Positions 46,902 to 56,551 of a stretch of DNA of 64,000 nt are shown here, piece by piece. The stretch is taken from contig ATWD01000001.1 in the NCBI GenBank assembly GCA_000421065.1, forward strand, positions 4,642,001 to 4,706,000. The letters are read 5' to 3'. The position numbers were made by a program, and so were the translations under genes. Source of the DNA: Acidobacteriaceae bacterium TAA 166 (GTDB taxonomy: Bacteria; Acidobacteriota; Terriglobia; Terriglobales; Acidobacteriaceae). The stretch's first letter is position 1. Each line of letters opens with the position of its first letter. The notes beneath the pieces are model-generated. The model had not been told where the DNA came from. It made no database searches and saw only the letters and a list, made by a program, of their open reading frames with translations.

Positions 46902-47345
46902 TTGATCCCAGCTTATCGCGCAGACAATCTCTCGAGTCCGTCGATTGCATTTCCTCTGCGCCTGCGGCAGGGACTGCTGCAGAAGACCGATGAACGGGAG
47001 ACCTATCTGATGCTGGTCGGGACCATGGCGCGAACGCCCCGAGGTACATGGGCCGGTCATCCACTCTTTGGCTTTCAGGAGTTTTTCCCCGAGATCGCCA
47101 GGGAAGGTCTCTCGGAGGAGTCGCGTGCACGCATGGCCACGGCCACAGCCGAACAGATCAACTCCGTCCTGCTTGATCTCGGACTCACCCGTTACCGCGT
47201 TGACTCTCTCGTGCTCGATTCGCCCCCAAAAGAGAGCCGGCAGTCCGATGGCATGCGATGGACGGCGCGCGCGACCGAAGGGCATGGTGTGACCATATTG
47301 CTGCGGGAACAGGGCAGCGACCGCACGGTAGGGTGCGCCTTATGA
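46902..47345 (+). CDS. tssE: Baseplate subunit TssE (gp25-like)
   Basis: 147 residues from a TTG at 46902, preferred because CAGGAG lies about 8 bases upstream; a GTG at 46842 gives 20 more residues without conserved features. The gp25-like core is IAFPLRLRQGLLQ, then LMLVGTMARTPRGTWAGHPLFGFQEFF (the gp25 motif of a turn before P-x-F-G), EQINSVLLDLGLTRYRVDSL and a C-terminal strand pair. Family length is about 130-170. Its stop overlaps the tssF start (ATGA). It is a wedge part of the baseplate that initiates the sheath. Confidence 0.82.
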   Translation: MIPAYRADNLSSPSIAFPLRLRQGLLQKTDERETYLMLVGTMARTPRGTWAGHPLFGFQEFFPEIAREGLSEESRARMATATAEQINSVLLDLGLTRYRVDSLVLDSPPKESRQSDGMRWTARATEGHGVTILLREQGSDRTVGCAL

Positions 47346-49057
47346 ATTCAAGCGCCGCCGAAATCGATCTGAAACTCCGCGACGACTTTCGGCGCTACCT
47401 GCGAGAGTACGGAATCGAGTCGACGATCATCGACCCCGTGCTGGCCGTACTCTTCCGTACCCTGGCCTCGCAGATTTACGCTCTGTCCTCTGACACCGAC
47501 AGGCTCCGGACGGCGCTGCTGGATGAGCTTCTGGAGGGTCTCGGTTTCGAGCGCCGCTTCGCCCATCCGGCGCAGTTAGTCGTGCGTTATCGCTGCCAGG
47601 CGGAGTCAGCCCATGTAAGCGTGGGAACCGTGCTGGGCGGAGAGCCTGAAAGCGGCGGCCGGATGAGCTTTACGACGGATTACGGTATCTCCGTCTCTCC
47701 TGCGCGGATTGCGGCGGTGTTCGTTTACCAATGCCTCAGGGAAAGTAGCCGCTCAATGGGCGCAGACCTCGGTGGAGAGCTGCGCCTGCTGAGTGGGATT
47801 GAATTGCCGGCGGAGAGCTCGCGCGGCGGCCCGTCGTATGGTGCGGTTCCCGCGGAGTTGGGCCCGCACCCGGCGATCTACATTGCGATTGAGAATCTGG
47901 CCCCCACGTATCTCTCCCGGCATGGGATCTTTTTGCAGACCAGCCCAGAGGCCACGCTGTTAAGCGCGCAATTGGAGAGCGAAAACTGGTGTCTTGCCTC
48001 GAACAACGGCCGCTTCGAAGCCACGGGAGTGCTCTGCCCACGCGAACTGAACGCGGGGCAGCACCAGCTGCATTGGTTGAAGACGGCCGACGAAGCAGCG
48101 GAGATACAGGAAGGTGTGGAGACGCCGTCGTTGCCTGGAGGTTTCTGGCGAGGGAGATGCTTTGTCCTTCCGGCCATCCCTGCGCAACGACATTTTCTGT
48201 GCGACGCCCCACAGGGAATGGAGGCGCCACTCCGCTCGATCTTCGAACGCCCGGGACTCTTTACCAGGCCGCGTGCGTGGCTCCGCATCCAGCTCGATGC
48301 CCGGATAGAATCGCTGCACACCGCCATCTCGGCCGTCTATCTGCACGCGCAGAGTGCCTCCAATGTGGAGTGTTCCAACCAGACGGTGAACTTCAAAGAG
48401 AACGGCACGACGATCCCTGTCAGCGGAGAAACGGGTGGCCGTTCCTTTCTTGTGGCTCCGCTTTCGATCACGGGAGAAAGCGGGGAGACATACCTTCCCG
48501 AATTCCAACCTTCCTTTCGTCCCGGTATGGGGAGATACCGTCTTCACCAGGGCTATCTGACGCTGTTGCCTGGCAAGATGCCGGACGGATCGGAGGAAAC
48601 CTACGCCAATGTGCGGCTCTGGATGACTGAGGGAGCAGCTGGTAATCAAATGGGAGTCGCTCGTCTGCAGAGTTTTGTGAAAGAGCCGCCGGTCCGCGGC
48701 CTGACGGTAGAAAATATCACCGCGGGCGCGGGGGGCTCCGATGGAGAAGGCCTGCATTCAGCGCAGCGAAGATTCTCCGAGGCGTTGCTGTCACGTCAAC
48801 GTCTGCTCACACGCATCGATCTCGAAACTTCGATCCGTTCCTTCGATCGTCGCATCACGCGTGTCGATATCCATCCCATCCTTACGCGAAGCACGCGGGG
48901 ACTGCGTCGATTGCACTGCATCACGGTGATGGCGGGAAGGGACAGGTTTGCCGCCCCCGAAGAAGAGGCACGCATCCTTGTCAACGATCTGCATCGCTAT
49001 CTCGGGGAACGGGTGCCACTCGACATGGACGTGAACGTGGAGCTGGTATGGACATAG
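47342..49057 (+). CDS. tssF: Baseplate subunit TssF (gp6-like)
   Basis: 571 residues from the ATG at 47342, overlapping the tssE stop. N-terminal helices (FRRYLREYGIESTIIDPVLAVLF and RLRTALLDELLEGLGFERRFAHPAQ) match the opening of TssF, where a long helix leads into P-x-P-S. A central series of beta domains and the C-terminal block (ETSIRSFDRRITRVDIHPILTRS, then LHRYLGERVPLDMDVNVELVW) match the gp6-like handshake region. Identity to classical TssF looks low. It overlaps tssG by 10 bases. With TssG it forms the baseplate wedge. Confidence 0.82.
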   Translation: MNSSAAEIDLKLRDDFRRYLREYGIESTIIDPVLAVLFRTLASQIYALSSDTDRLRTALLDELLEGLGFERRFAHPAQLVVRYRCQAESAHVSVGTVLGGEPESGGRMSFTTDYGISVSPARIAAVFVYQCLRESSRSMGADLGGELRLLSGIELPAESSRGGPSYGAVPAELGPHPAIYIAIENLAPTYLSRHGIFLQTSPEATLLSAQLESENWCLASNNGRFEATGVLCPRELNAGQHQLHWLKTADEAAEIQEGVETPSLPGGFWRGRCFVLPAIPAQRHFLCDAPQGMEAPLRSIFERPGLFTRPRAWLRIQLDARIESLHTAISAVYLHAQSASNVECSNQTVNFKENGTTIPVSGETGGRSFLVAPLSITGESGETYLPEFQPSFRPGMGRYRLHQGYLTLLPGKMPDGSEETYANVRLWMTEGAAGNQMGVARLQSFVKEPPVRGLTVENITAGAGGSDGEGLHSAQRRFSEALLSRQRLLTRIDLETSIRSFDRRITRVDIHPILTRSTRGLRRLHCITVMAGRDRFAAPEEEARILVNDLHRYLGERVPLDMDVNVELVWT

Positions 49058-49977
49058 CCGTCATACAGCTTTCGGGGCAGGAGCATCCCACGATGCCCGA
49101 CTTCGCGCAGGGAACTGCAGGTTTTGCCCATACGATCGACTCGGCCGTACATGTGCTTGATGCATTGGGTATTGCCGAGTCACGTCTTAACCTGCGCATG
49201 GCCGGCGCCGGCCGCCCCAGCCTGCAGGTCGTGCGCCAGTCTCCATCTCCTGGTACTCCGCTCACTTCCTCCGTATCCGTCACGTTGTGGATCGCCGGCT
49301 TCGGCTGCTTCGAAGCCTTGCCGTTGCCCATGCGCGAGTCTGGTGGGGAGGCCGAGATGGGCACACGAGAGTTGTCTCAGCTCTTCGACGATCCCATGCA
49401 GAAGGCGGCCCTGTGGCTTCGCGCTGGCGCTCCTCTCTTCCAGATCGGTCCAGGAAAATCTGCAGCTTGCCGCCGCTGGCTTGCGCTCTTTGGTATCGAC
49501 TCTGCGGTTTGGCCTGAGGATCTGCTTTATCCGCTCGCATTGTTGGCGCCCACGTTGCCGGTCATGGCCGCGCGCGAGGTCGGAATTCGTTTGACCTTTC
49601 TCGTTCTCCTCGGCCTGCCTGTAAACAATATCGAGTACAGCGGTGCGCATCGGCTGCTCAGGAGGGAAGACCAATCCTTTCTCGGTTCGCGGGCAAGCCG
49701 CCTCGGACGCGACTTCCTCCTCGGCGACCGTCAGCTCGATACTGACTCCGTCACGATTCGGCTAGGCCCCGTATCACTCGATATCTATACCAGTTTCCAG
49801 TCCGAGCAGGGTCGTCAGCTTATTCAGATGACTACAGACTTATGCATGAGTGTCTGGCAAAGTCATTCCATCGCGTGGGTTCTCGAGGACGCCCGGCAGG
49901 CTCCTCGTCTTGGAATAGCGTCGAACAACAGCCGCATTGGTCTTAACTTTCACCTCGGTAGAGGAGCATGTGCATGA
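49048..49977 (+). CDS. tssG: Baseplate subunit TssG with N-terminal PASTA-like domain
   Basis: 309 residues. The C-terminal half is clear TssG: LGRDFLLGDRQLDTDSVTIR, LGPVSLDIYTSF, RQLIQMTTDLC, LGIASNNSRIGLNFHLG (LG...rLGxxsWLG in the family). The first 84 residues are not the usual TssG start (no FFQAVRLL block). They read PTMPDFAQGT...AVHVLDALGI...VVRQSPSPGTPL....VSVTLWIAG, the PASTA pattern (VPDxxGxxxxxAxxxLxxxGL...VxxQxPxxGxxVxxGxxVxLxVS). PASTA domains otherwise occur in cell-wall-sensing Ser/Thr kinases and PBPs. Total length is near normal, so the domain seems to replace rather than extend the N-terminus. Confidence 0.78.
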   Translation: MDIAVIQLSGQEHPTMPDFAQGTAGFAHTIDSAVHVLDALGIAESRLNLRMAGAGRPSLQVVRQSPSPGTPLTSSVSVTLWIAGFGCFEALPLPMRESGGEAEMGTRELSQLFDDPMQKAALWLRAGAPLFQIGPGKSAACRRWLALFGIDSAVWPEDLLYPLALLAPTLPVMAAREVGIRLTFLVLLGLPVNNIEYSGAHRLLRREDQSFLGSRASRLGRDFLLGDRQLDTDSVTIRLGPVSLDIYTSFQSEQGRQLIQMTTDLCMSVWQSHSIAWVLEDARQAPRLGIASNNSRIGLNFHLGRGACA

Positions 49978-51731
49978 ACCCGAAAGACACCCACCACAAC
50001 GCGGTCAACTGGGAGTTTGGGATGCTCGTCGCTCCGGAGCACTTCCTGCGGCAGGAGCGCTTCTACGAGGCGGAGATGCTCTGGATGATGCGCTACACCC
50101 ACGACAGCTTCGGGTTGATCGGTGGCGGTCCGCGCCTGCCGGAGAGTGAAGTCGGGGCGGTAAGACATGACCCCATCATTACTCTTTTGGAAGATGAGCA
50201 CACGCTTCGTATCACCGTGACGCAATGCCGCGGCCTGACCGTATCCGGTACCCCGGTCGAGATTACGCCGGACTGTCCGCTCGATCAGGAGTTCAGCAAA
50301 AGCGAGCTGGGAGGCATCAGGGAAGCACGTATCTATATTGTGGCTCCGCCCCATGTCTACACCGTCCTCGATGGCCTACCCGACAAACATAACCCGCAGA
50401 TGCAGACGGAACGGGTTCGCTCGTGCCGCCTCGTGTTGCAACCACACGGAGAGGAGGTGCAGCACGCAATTGCAGTGAGCCGCATACGCCGCTCCGAGCG
50501 GAGTCTTGCCTATGAGCAGGACCCTCGCTTCATTCCGCCCTGCACCCATCTTACCGCCTTCAGCGAGCTCAGTGCCGCCTGGCGGCGAATCGTCGAGCAG
50601 CTCACCTATCTCTGCAGCCGTTTCATCGAGCTTCATCGTGCCATGCAGGAGTACATCGAGCTGACCCGCGAGCGAGGCATCGACGTTGGCATCGATCGCG
50701 ATACGCTCGAGTTCGTCAAGCGGATCATCCCCTCCATCGAAGCATGCCTCTACGACTGTCTTAGCCCCACGCAACGGCCCGCCCAGTTCTTTGGCAGCCT
50801 CCGCAAGTTTCTGCAGGGCGCTGCCGTGGGTCTGGATCTGAACCCTCCGGTGCAGCAGTACTTCGATGCATTGAAGAATGCCGGCGAAACGGAGTTCGTC
50901 CCTCTTGTGGAGCAGCAGAAGCAGCTCTTGAAGAGCTCGCCGCGCTGGCGGGTCGAAGACGATCTCGGTCTGGAGGTACGCTTCGTGCAGAACTCCTTAC
51001 GCAGTCTGCAGATTTTGGAACGTGCTCTCGAAGGCAAATACATCGACTTTCGCGTCAGCCCCACACTCGATACGATGAACTTCGTCTTCGACCGCGGTGG
51101 GAGCGCACTCTACAAGCTGGCCGCCAAACCCGCGCGGTTGCAGGGTTTTGGCGACGAGATGACATTCTACTTTGCCAACATCCGGCTTGAAGGACGCGAA
51201 AAATACAGAATTATCCTTACCGCCGAGCTGGATCATGAGTATCCCGCAGAGACGCAGCTGCCCGTCGAAATCCGAATTAACGAAGGGAGCGGATCACGCC
51301 GGGCCCCGATCCACGGCGTAGGGCAGGTGCGTTTCGCCGGGCAGAAGAACGTGGAGTTCGACTTCGAGGCCCCCGACATTGCTACCGTGACTGACCTACG
51401 GGTAGCGGTGCCGGCACACTTCAGCGTGCGGACGGCCCTACTGTTCGTGCGCCATCGCTTCTATGCTCAGGACACAGAGAAGATGAGTCTGCCCGATCCA
51501 TCGATTGAGACATCTCCTGGAGCGAACGGGCCGTTCAGATCGCATGAAGGAGCGGAAGCATTCGCAGTGGCTCGCGGCGATGCGGCACCTAGGGCCTTTC
51601 GGCCACCCTTGCAGCCTCAGCCGGCCAGATCGAAGAATGCGTGGGGCTCACACGAGGAGCAGACAGCTTCGTCTGAGACCAGACAGATGGAAAACCCTGT
51701 TCTTCCGCCACGCAGGCGTCGCCTGGAATAA
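49974..51731 (+). CDS. tssK: Baseplate-to-membrane connector TssK
   Basis: 585 residues from the ATG at 49974, which forms an ATGA overlap with tssG and is 7 bases from GAGGAG; an ATG at 49968 is only 1 base from it. N-terminal VNWEFGMLVAPEHFLRQERFYEAEML is the TssK signature (VxWxEGMLLxPQHFQxxDR). A central helical bundle (about 195-330) and a C-terminal receptor-binding-like beta domain (about 340-500) follow. The last 85 residues are Pro/Arg/Gln-rich and probably disordered, which is extra compared with typical TssK (about 445). TssK normally joins the baseplate to TssL/TssM, which are absent here. Confidence 0.87.
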   Translation: MNPKDTHHNAVNWEFGMLVAPEHFLRQERFYEAEMLWMMRYTHDSFGLIGGGPRLPESEVGAVRHDPIITLLEDEHTLRITVTQCRGLTVSGTPVEITPDCPLDQEFSKSELGGIREARIYIVAPPHVYTVLDGLPDKHNPQMQTERVRSCRLVLQPHGEEVQHAIAVSRIRRSERSLAYEQDPRFIPPCTHLTAFSELSAAWRRIVEQLTYLCSRFIELHRAMQEYIELTRERGIDVGIDRDTLEFVKRIIPSIEACLYDCLSPTQRPAQFFGSLRKFLQGAAVGLDLNPPVQQYFDALKNAGETEFVPLVEQQKQLLKSSPRWRVEDDLGLEVRFVQNSLRSLQILERALEGKYIDFRVSPTLDTMNFVFDRGGSALYKLAAKPARLQGFGDEMTFYFANIRLEGREKYRIILTAELDHEYPAETQLPVEIRINEGSGSRRAPIHGVGQVRFAGQKNVEFDFEAPDIATVTDLRVAVPAHFSVRTALLFVRHRFYAQDTEKMSLPDPSIETSPGANGPFRSHEGAEAFAVARGDAAPRAFRPPLQPQPARSKNAWGSHEEQTASSETRQMENPVLPPRRRRLE

Positions 51732-51748
51732 AGATCACGGAGAATTGC

Positions 51749-54376
51749 ATGTCGTTCCCCTTGGATAAATTATCTGCGGAGTTTGAGACTGCCCTTGACC
51801 ACGCGCGGCACTTTGCGGAAGATCGCGGTCACGCCAGCATCGCACCGGAGCATCTGCTGTATGTGTTGCTCGACGATAGGGCGATGACAGCCTATCTCAC
51901 GCGGGCAGGCATCTCGCCCGCTCCTATGCTTGCGACGCTTATCGCGCGGCTTAACCGACTGCCTAGGATCGCCCGGGAGCCGGGACGACGCCCCGTTGCC
52001 TCACGCGGTCTACGTGATCTGATCGAGCATTCGTTTCATGAGATGGATGCGCGCGGGGCCGAAATCGCCGAGCCTGTGGACTTCCTGCTGGCTGTCTCTA
52101 TACACAGTGAAGAGCTCGCGAAGGATTTGCGCGCCCCGGGCATCACGCGAGAGACCCTGATGATGGCGAAGGACAGAGACGATTCTACGAAGGAAGCTTT
52201 GAACGGTCCCGATGGAGCGCATGGATCGAGTTCGGACGGCGCTGGAAACAATAGCCCCGGCAAGTTGCTCATGCGATTCTCGCGAGACCTTACGGCGCTC
52301 GCTCGGAGCGGAGAGCTCATGCCCGTTGTCGGGCGCGACGAAGAGATCCGGCGCGTCATACAGACATTGCTGCGCAAGACCAAGAGCAATCCGGTCTGCG
52401 TCGGAGACCCCGGTACCGGCAAGACTTCCATCGCGGAAGGGCTGGCCCTGCGCATTGCTGCGGGAGATGTTCCCGAGTCCCTCAAGAGCTGCAGAGTTCT
52501 CGCGCTCGACCTAACTGCTATGGTCGCCGGCGCGAAATATCGCGGAGAATTTGAAGAACGCCTCAAAGGTATCGTCGATGAGGTTCGTGCGCGCAAGGGA
52601 GAGATCATCCTCTTTCTCGACGAGTTGCACACGTTGGTCGGCACCGGCGGCAATGAAGGTGGCATGGATGCGGCCAACATCCTGAAGCCCGCGCTCGCGC
52701 GTGGAGAGTTGCGCTGCATTGGGGCGACCACCTTCGACGAGTATCGCGAGAAGATCGAGAAGGACGGTGCGCTTGCACGCCGTTTCGATGTCGTCGTTGT
52801 CAAGGAGCCAACCGATGAGGCGATGCTCGTCATTCTGCGCGGTGTCCGCTCCCGATACGAGACCTATCACGGTGTCCGGCTGGCCGACGAAGCTCTGCAC
52901 GCTGCGATCAAACTTTCGCGGCGATACCTGCCCGCGCGTTTTTTGCCGGATAAGGCCATCGACATCCTCGACGAAGCCTCCGCGCGCATTCGCATGCAGA
53001 AGGAGTCAAAGCCGCGGGAGATTGACCGGCTGGAGCGCCTGCTAGCCGACAAGCGGATGGAGCTTGAAAGTATGTCTCCTAACGCGAAGTCGTTCTCCGG
53101 GCTCTCCGACGAGATCGCGGAGCTGACGAGCCGCGCCGATACGTCGACAGCAAAATGGAGGATGCAGAAGCTGGCCTCTGAGAGTCTGCAGGCTACGAAG
53201 CAGGCTATCGAAGAGCAAACGGCTCTTCTGATCAAGACGCAGGCCGCGGGCGACATTACCCAGGCGGCCGAGATCCGCTATGGAGCTTTGCAATATCTTG
53301 AGGCGCAACGCCGCGATCTAGAGCGTCAGCTAGAGGATGAAACCGGCCAAAGCGCAGCCATACCGGATGAAGTCCGAGCAGAGCACATCGCGGAGGTTAT
53401 TGCGGAGCGCGTCGGCATCCCCATTCATCGCATGCTCGAGAGCGAACGCGAGCGGCTGGTGAAGCTTGAAGAACGGCTGTCGGAACGCATCTTCGGTCAG
53501 CCGGAGGCGGTAATCGCTGTTGCCGAGGCGGTCAGGCGAATGCGTGCCGATCTTGAAACTCATCGCAAACCCAACTCGTTTCTCTTCGTCGGCCCTACCG
53601 GCACGGGAAAGACAGAGCTGGCCAAGGCGCTGGCGGATGCGCTCTTCGACGACGAGACAGCGCTGATCCGCGTCGATATGGGCGAGTACAAGGAGAAAGG
53701 TTCCGTCAGCGGCCTGATCGGATCGCGGCCCGGCTTGATCGGCTCCGAGGAAGGGGGCTATCTGACGGAACGGGTCCGACGTAGCCCCTACTCTATCGTG
53801 CTCTTCGATGAGGTCGAGAAGGCGCACCCGGAGGTTCTGGATCTTCTGCTAGGCGTGCTCGACGAAGGTAGACTGACCGATGCGAAAGGGCGCTTCTGCG
53901 ACTTCTCCAATGCCATCATTCTGTTTACCTCCAACCTGGGAGCACGTGAAGCGATGGCCCAGAGCGACGAGCCTGAAGCGCGACGCACGATTATCTCCGA
54001 GATCGTACGATCAACGCTTCGGCCGGAGCTATACAACCGCATCTCTCAGGTGGTGCCCTTCGATGCGCTTACCTCGGTAGAGCTTGAGCGGATCGTCGGA
54101 CACTCGCTCGATCGCCTGCGCAGAAAGCTTGCGGAGGAACGCGAGATCGAGATGAGCATCCACGAGGCCGCACTCAAGCATCTGGCCGCGCTCTCCTACG
54201 ATCCCGAGTACGGCGCAAGGCCGGTAGGCAGGACCATGCAACAGGTGATTCTGTCTCCATTGGCCACGGCATTGATCGCAGGTGAGATCGAGCAGGGGTG
54301 GAAGCTGCACCTCAATTATTCGGAAGAGACAGGACTCAGCTTTGACATCTCCCAGAATGCCACGGCCACTGCATAG
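51749..54376 (+). CDS. clpV: ClpV/TssH-type AAA+ ATPase (sheath recycling)
   Basis: 875 residues. ClpN repeat domain (about 1-145), first AAA+ module with Walker A VGDPGTGKTS (about 220) and Walker B ILFLDELHTL, the helical middle domain (about 415-535), second AAA+ module with Walker A GPTGTGKTE (about 614) and Walker B VLFDEVEKAH, and the ClpB D2-small domain to the end. Position between tssK and an FHA gene supports TssH rather than a housekeeping ClpB. It unfolds contracted TssB/TssC sheath for reuse. In the first Walker A an Asp (GDPGTGKT) stands where Clp proteins usually have Glu (GEPGVGKT). GGAGAATTGC precedes the ATG. Confidence 0.92.
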   Translation: MSFPLDKLSAEFETALDHARHFAEDRGHASIAPEHLLYVLLDDRAMTAYLTRAGISPAPMLATLIARLNRLPRIAREPGRRPVASRGLRDLIEHSFHEMDARGAEIAEPVDFLLAVSIHSEELAKDLRAPGITRETLMMAKDRDDSTKEALNGPDGAHGSSSDGAGNNSPGKLLMRFSRDLTALARSGELMPVVGRDEEIRRVIQTLLRKTKSNPVCVGDPGTGKTSIAEGLALRIAAGDVPESLKSCRVLALDLTAMVAGAKYRGEFEERLKGIVDEVRARKGEIILFLDELHTLVGTGGNEGGMDAANILKPALARGELRCIGATTFDEYREKIEKDGALARRFDVVVVKEPTDEAMLVILRGVRSRYETYHGVRLADEALHAAIKLSRRYLPARFLPDKAIDILDEASARIRMQKESKPREIDRLERLLADKRMELESMSPNAKSFSGLSDEIAELTSRADTSTAKWRMQKLASESLQATKQAIEEQTALLIKTQAAGDITQAAEIRYGALQYLEAQRRDLERQLEDETGQSAAIPDEVRAEHIAEVIAERVGIPIHRMLESERERLVKLEERLSERIFGQPEAVIAVAEAVRRMRADLETHRKPNSFLFVGPTGTGKTELAKALADALFDDETALIRVDMGEYKEKGSVSGLIGSRPGLIGSEEGGYLTERVRRSPYSIVLFDEVEKAHPEVLDLLLGVLDEGRLTDAKGRFCDFSNAIILFTSNLGAREAMAQSDEPEARRTIISEIVRSTLRPELYNRISQVVPFDALTSVELERIVGHSLDRLRRKLAEEREIEMSIHEAALKHLAALSYDPEYGARPVGRTMQQVILSPLATALIAGEIEQGWKLHLNYSEETGLSFDISQNATATA

Positions 54377-56489
54377 CAGCCGGGCGATTGGCGCTGCGGC
54401 CCTCTCCCTTCTCATTCTCTCGCTCTGTATGGGGGCATCGGAGCCTGCTGGCCCTTTGGCCATCGACGAGGCCGCGCAAGGTTGGCTCCGGCTCTTCGAT
54501 GGAGCTTCTCGTTTCGGCTGGACCAGCAATGGAGACTGGCAGATTACTGGTAATGCGCTCGTCTCCGACTCGGCGCAACAGAGCCGGCTGCGAACGAATA
54601 CTTCGTTCTCTGATTTCGATCTGAAGTTTGAGGCTCGTATGACCGGCGGACCCGCTACGCTGCTGCTGCGTATCGATCCGCAAAGCAAGCCCGGGCAACC
54701 GGGCTACACCATGTCACTGAACGACGGCACCCTCGCTGGAATCGATGGAGGGGAGGCTGCCTCTACTGCAGCTGCCGGAGGTTGGAATGTCTATGAGATG
54801 AAGGCGGAAGGCACCCATCTGCTCGTCACCCTCAATGGAAAAATTACCGCGGATGGGAAGAACACGAAGAACCGGGTGGGTTATTTTGAGTTCGCGGCGC
54901 CGCGTGGCACGAAACTGGAGATTCGCTCCATCCGACTCAAGCCTCTGGGGCTTGACCGGCTTTACAACGGCTCCAATCTTGACGGCTGGCGAGCTGTACC
55001 CGCGCCCGCCCCAGAGAAAAAATCGAAGTTGAAGTTGCCGATTCCGGGCCTGTCGGGCAAGCCCAAACCCCCAAAAAACGTCCGCTGGTCGGGTTCGGGA
55101 GGCATTCATGGAGAAGGCGGCGAGGGGCTGCTTGAGTCGACGACTGCTTATGACGATTTTGTGTTGCAGTTTACGGCGAAGACCTCCGCGATCGATAGCG
55201 AGGGCCATACCGCAACAGAGGTATTTTTTCGTGGAACGCCCGGACAATTTGATTCTGGATACGCGATCAGCACCGATACGGCCACGGCGCGTCAGCTCCA
55301 GGATGGAAAGTCTTTCGGCGTCGGCGGCCTGGTCAGATTAGAGAAGGCGCGCGCTTCTTCGATAGGGGCTGGACGGCCTTTTACGGGGACCGTAATCGCC
55401 CGTGCCCATCGCATCTCCGTCTGGATCAATGGCACTCTGGTGACCGATTACTACGACTCCCGTCCCGAGGGTACTTACCACTCGGCCGCCGGACCTCTGG
55501 GCCTACGTATACAGAGCGACAAGGCTAAGCTTGACCTGCTTGACGTTCAGATAGGGGCTCTGCCGAAAGGGCCTGCGCCTCCGCCTCCCCCGGCACCTGT
55601 CGCGGAGACGCCCCCCGTCACTCCCGCTGCAGCTCCGCCTGCTGCCATCTCTGTGCCCACAGTGCTTGGCCCGTCACCTCAGGACAAAGCCAACCAGGAG
55701 CAGATTCGCAGATTGACCATGGATGCGCTGAGCGCTTCCACCCCGGAAGACGCCGTGCGCATCAATAAACAGATACTTTTTCTCGATCCCGGGGATATGC
55801 CCGCGCAGCAACGTCTGGACAAGGCCCAGGGACAGATCGACGCCGCCAATGCACAGCAAGAGCACGGCAGGGCAGAGCAGCAGGCATCCTCCACCCAACT
55901 TCAGGAGAATTTCGCCCGGCGCGATGCGCTGGTACGCCAGACGCAGGACGCTCTGTTGCAAGGCAATCTCAACCAGGCGAGAGACCGTTTGAACGATGCG
56001 CAACGGCTCGGAGCCAGCGGGCCGGCCGTCGATCGCTTGCAGGCGCTGATCCGGTCCCGGCTCAGGGATCGCCTCCTGCTCCGTGCAGGCTTTGGCGGAG
56101 GTGGCCTTCTGATCCTCGCGGGCCTTCCCGTTTTTTTCTGGAGACGCCGTGGCAAAACGGTGATCGCCTATCTCATCGCTCTCGACGGAGTCGACAAAGG
56201 CAAGCGTTATCTATTGAACCAGGAGGTCACACACATCGGCGGTGTCGCCATGGACGGCGGCAGAAAAAACGAGGTCCTCGTTCGCGATCCGGACCGGCAG
56301 GTATCACGTTTTCACTGTGAGGTGCATAAGCGCGATAGGAGTTGTTATCTCATCGACCTCGATAGCTCGAACGGGACCTTTCTGCGAAACCGTCCTCTCC
56401 AGCCTGGAGTAGCCGCCAGACTGCGCGATGGAGACAGGTTTACTCTCGCGCGTGCCGCGGCCTTCGAGCTGCACCTGGAACGTCATTAA
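54357..56489 (+). CDS. Exported protein with two DUF1080-like domains, membrane helix and C-terminal FHA domain
   Basis: 710 residues from an ATG that overlaps the clpV end by 20 bases. Signal peptide (about 1-30); first DUF1080-like beta-sandwich (about 38-195, GWLRLFDGASRFGWTSNGDW); second copy (about 200-400, RLYNGSNLDGWRAV); a Pro/Ala linker (about 405-435); helical/coiled segment (about 440-560); one membrane helix (about 580-597, GGGLLILAGLPVFFWRRR); then a cytoplasmic FHA domain (about 605-705) with VSRFHCEV and DLDSSNGTFLRN, complete for phosphothreonine binding. DUF1080 domains bind or cleave glycans in other proteins. The arrangement suggests sensing or anchoring outside and phospho-reading inside. 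Last gene of the locus. Confidence 0.88.
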   Translation: MPRPLHSSRAIGAAALSLLILSLCMGASEPAGPLAIDEAAQGWLRLFDGASRFGWTSNGDWQITGNALVSDSAQQSRLRTNTSFSDFDLKFEARMTGGPATLLLRIDPQSKPGQPGYTMSLNDGTLAGIDGGEAASTAAAGGWNVYEMKAEGTHLLVTLNGKITADGKNTKNRVGYFEFAAPRGTKLEIRSIRLKPLGLDRLYNGSNLDGWRAVPAPAPEKKSKLKLPIPGLSGKPKPPKNVRWSGSGGIHGEGGEGLLESTTAYDDFVLQFTAKTSAIDSEGHTATEVFFRGTPGQFDSGYAISTDTATARQLQDGKSFGVGGLVRLEKARASSIGAGRPFTGTVIARAHRISVWINGTLVTDYYDSRPEGTYHSAAGPLGLRIQSDKAKLDLLDVQIGALPKGPAPPPPPAPVAETPPVTPAAAPPAAISVPTVLGPSPQDKANQEQIRRLTMDALSASTPEDAVRINKQILFLDPGDMPAQQRLDKAQGQIDAANAQQEHGRAEQQASSTQLQENFARRDALVRQTQDALLQGNLNQARDRLNDAQRLGASGPAVDRLQALIRSRLRDRLLLRAGFGGGGLLILAGLPVFFWRRRGKTVIAYLIALDGVDKGKRYLLNQEVTHIGGVAMDGGRKNEVLVRDPDRQVSRFHCEVHKRDRSCYLIDLDSSNGTFLRNRPLQPGVAARLRDGDRFTLARAAAFELHLERH

Positions 56490-56551
56490 GCCTGGAACGT
56501 AACAGTGTAGATCGTCGGATTCGTACCGAAGGTCATCCCTCGACAACGCGA

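Noticed and set aside
33333..54376. Prophage or extracellular contractile (eCIS/PVC) element
   Set aside because: TssK, TssF, TssG and a ClpV-type ATPase plus a PpkA-like kinase and FHA proteins point to a T6SS-type machine; no capsid, terminase, tape-measure or eCIS AAA/Afp15-type gene is seen.
54357..56489. DUF1080 protein as a free sugar hydrolase
   Set aside because: The domains are tethered to a membrane helix and FHA domain and sit in the injection locus; binding or sensing is more likely, and catalytic residues cannot be confirmed.
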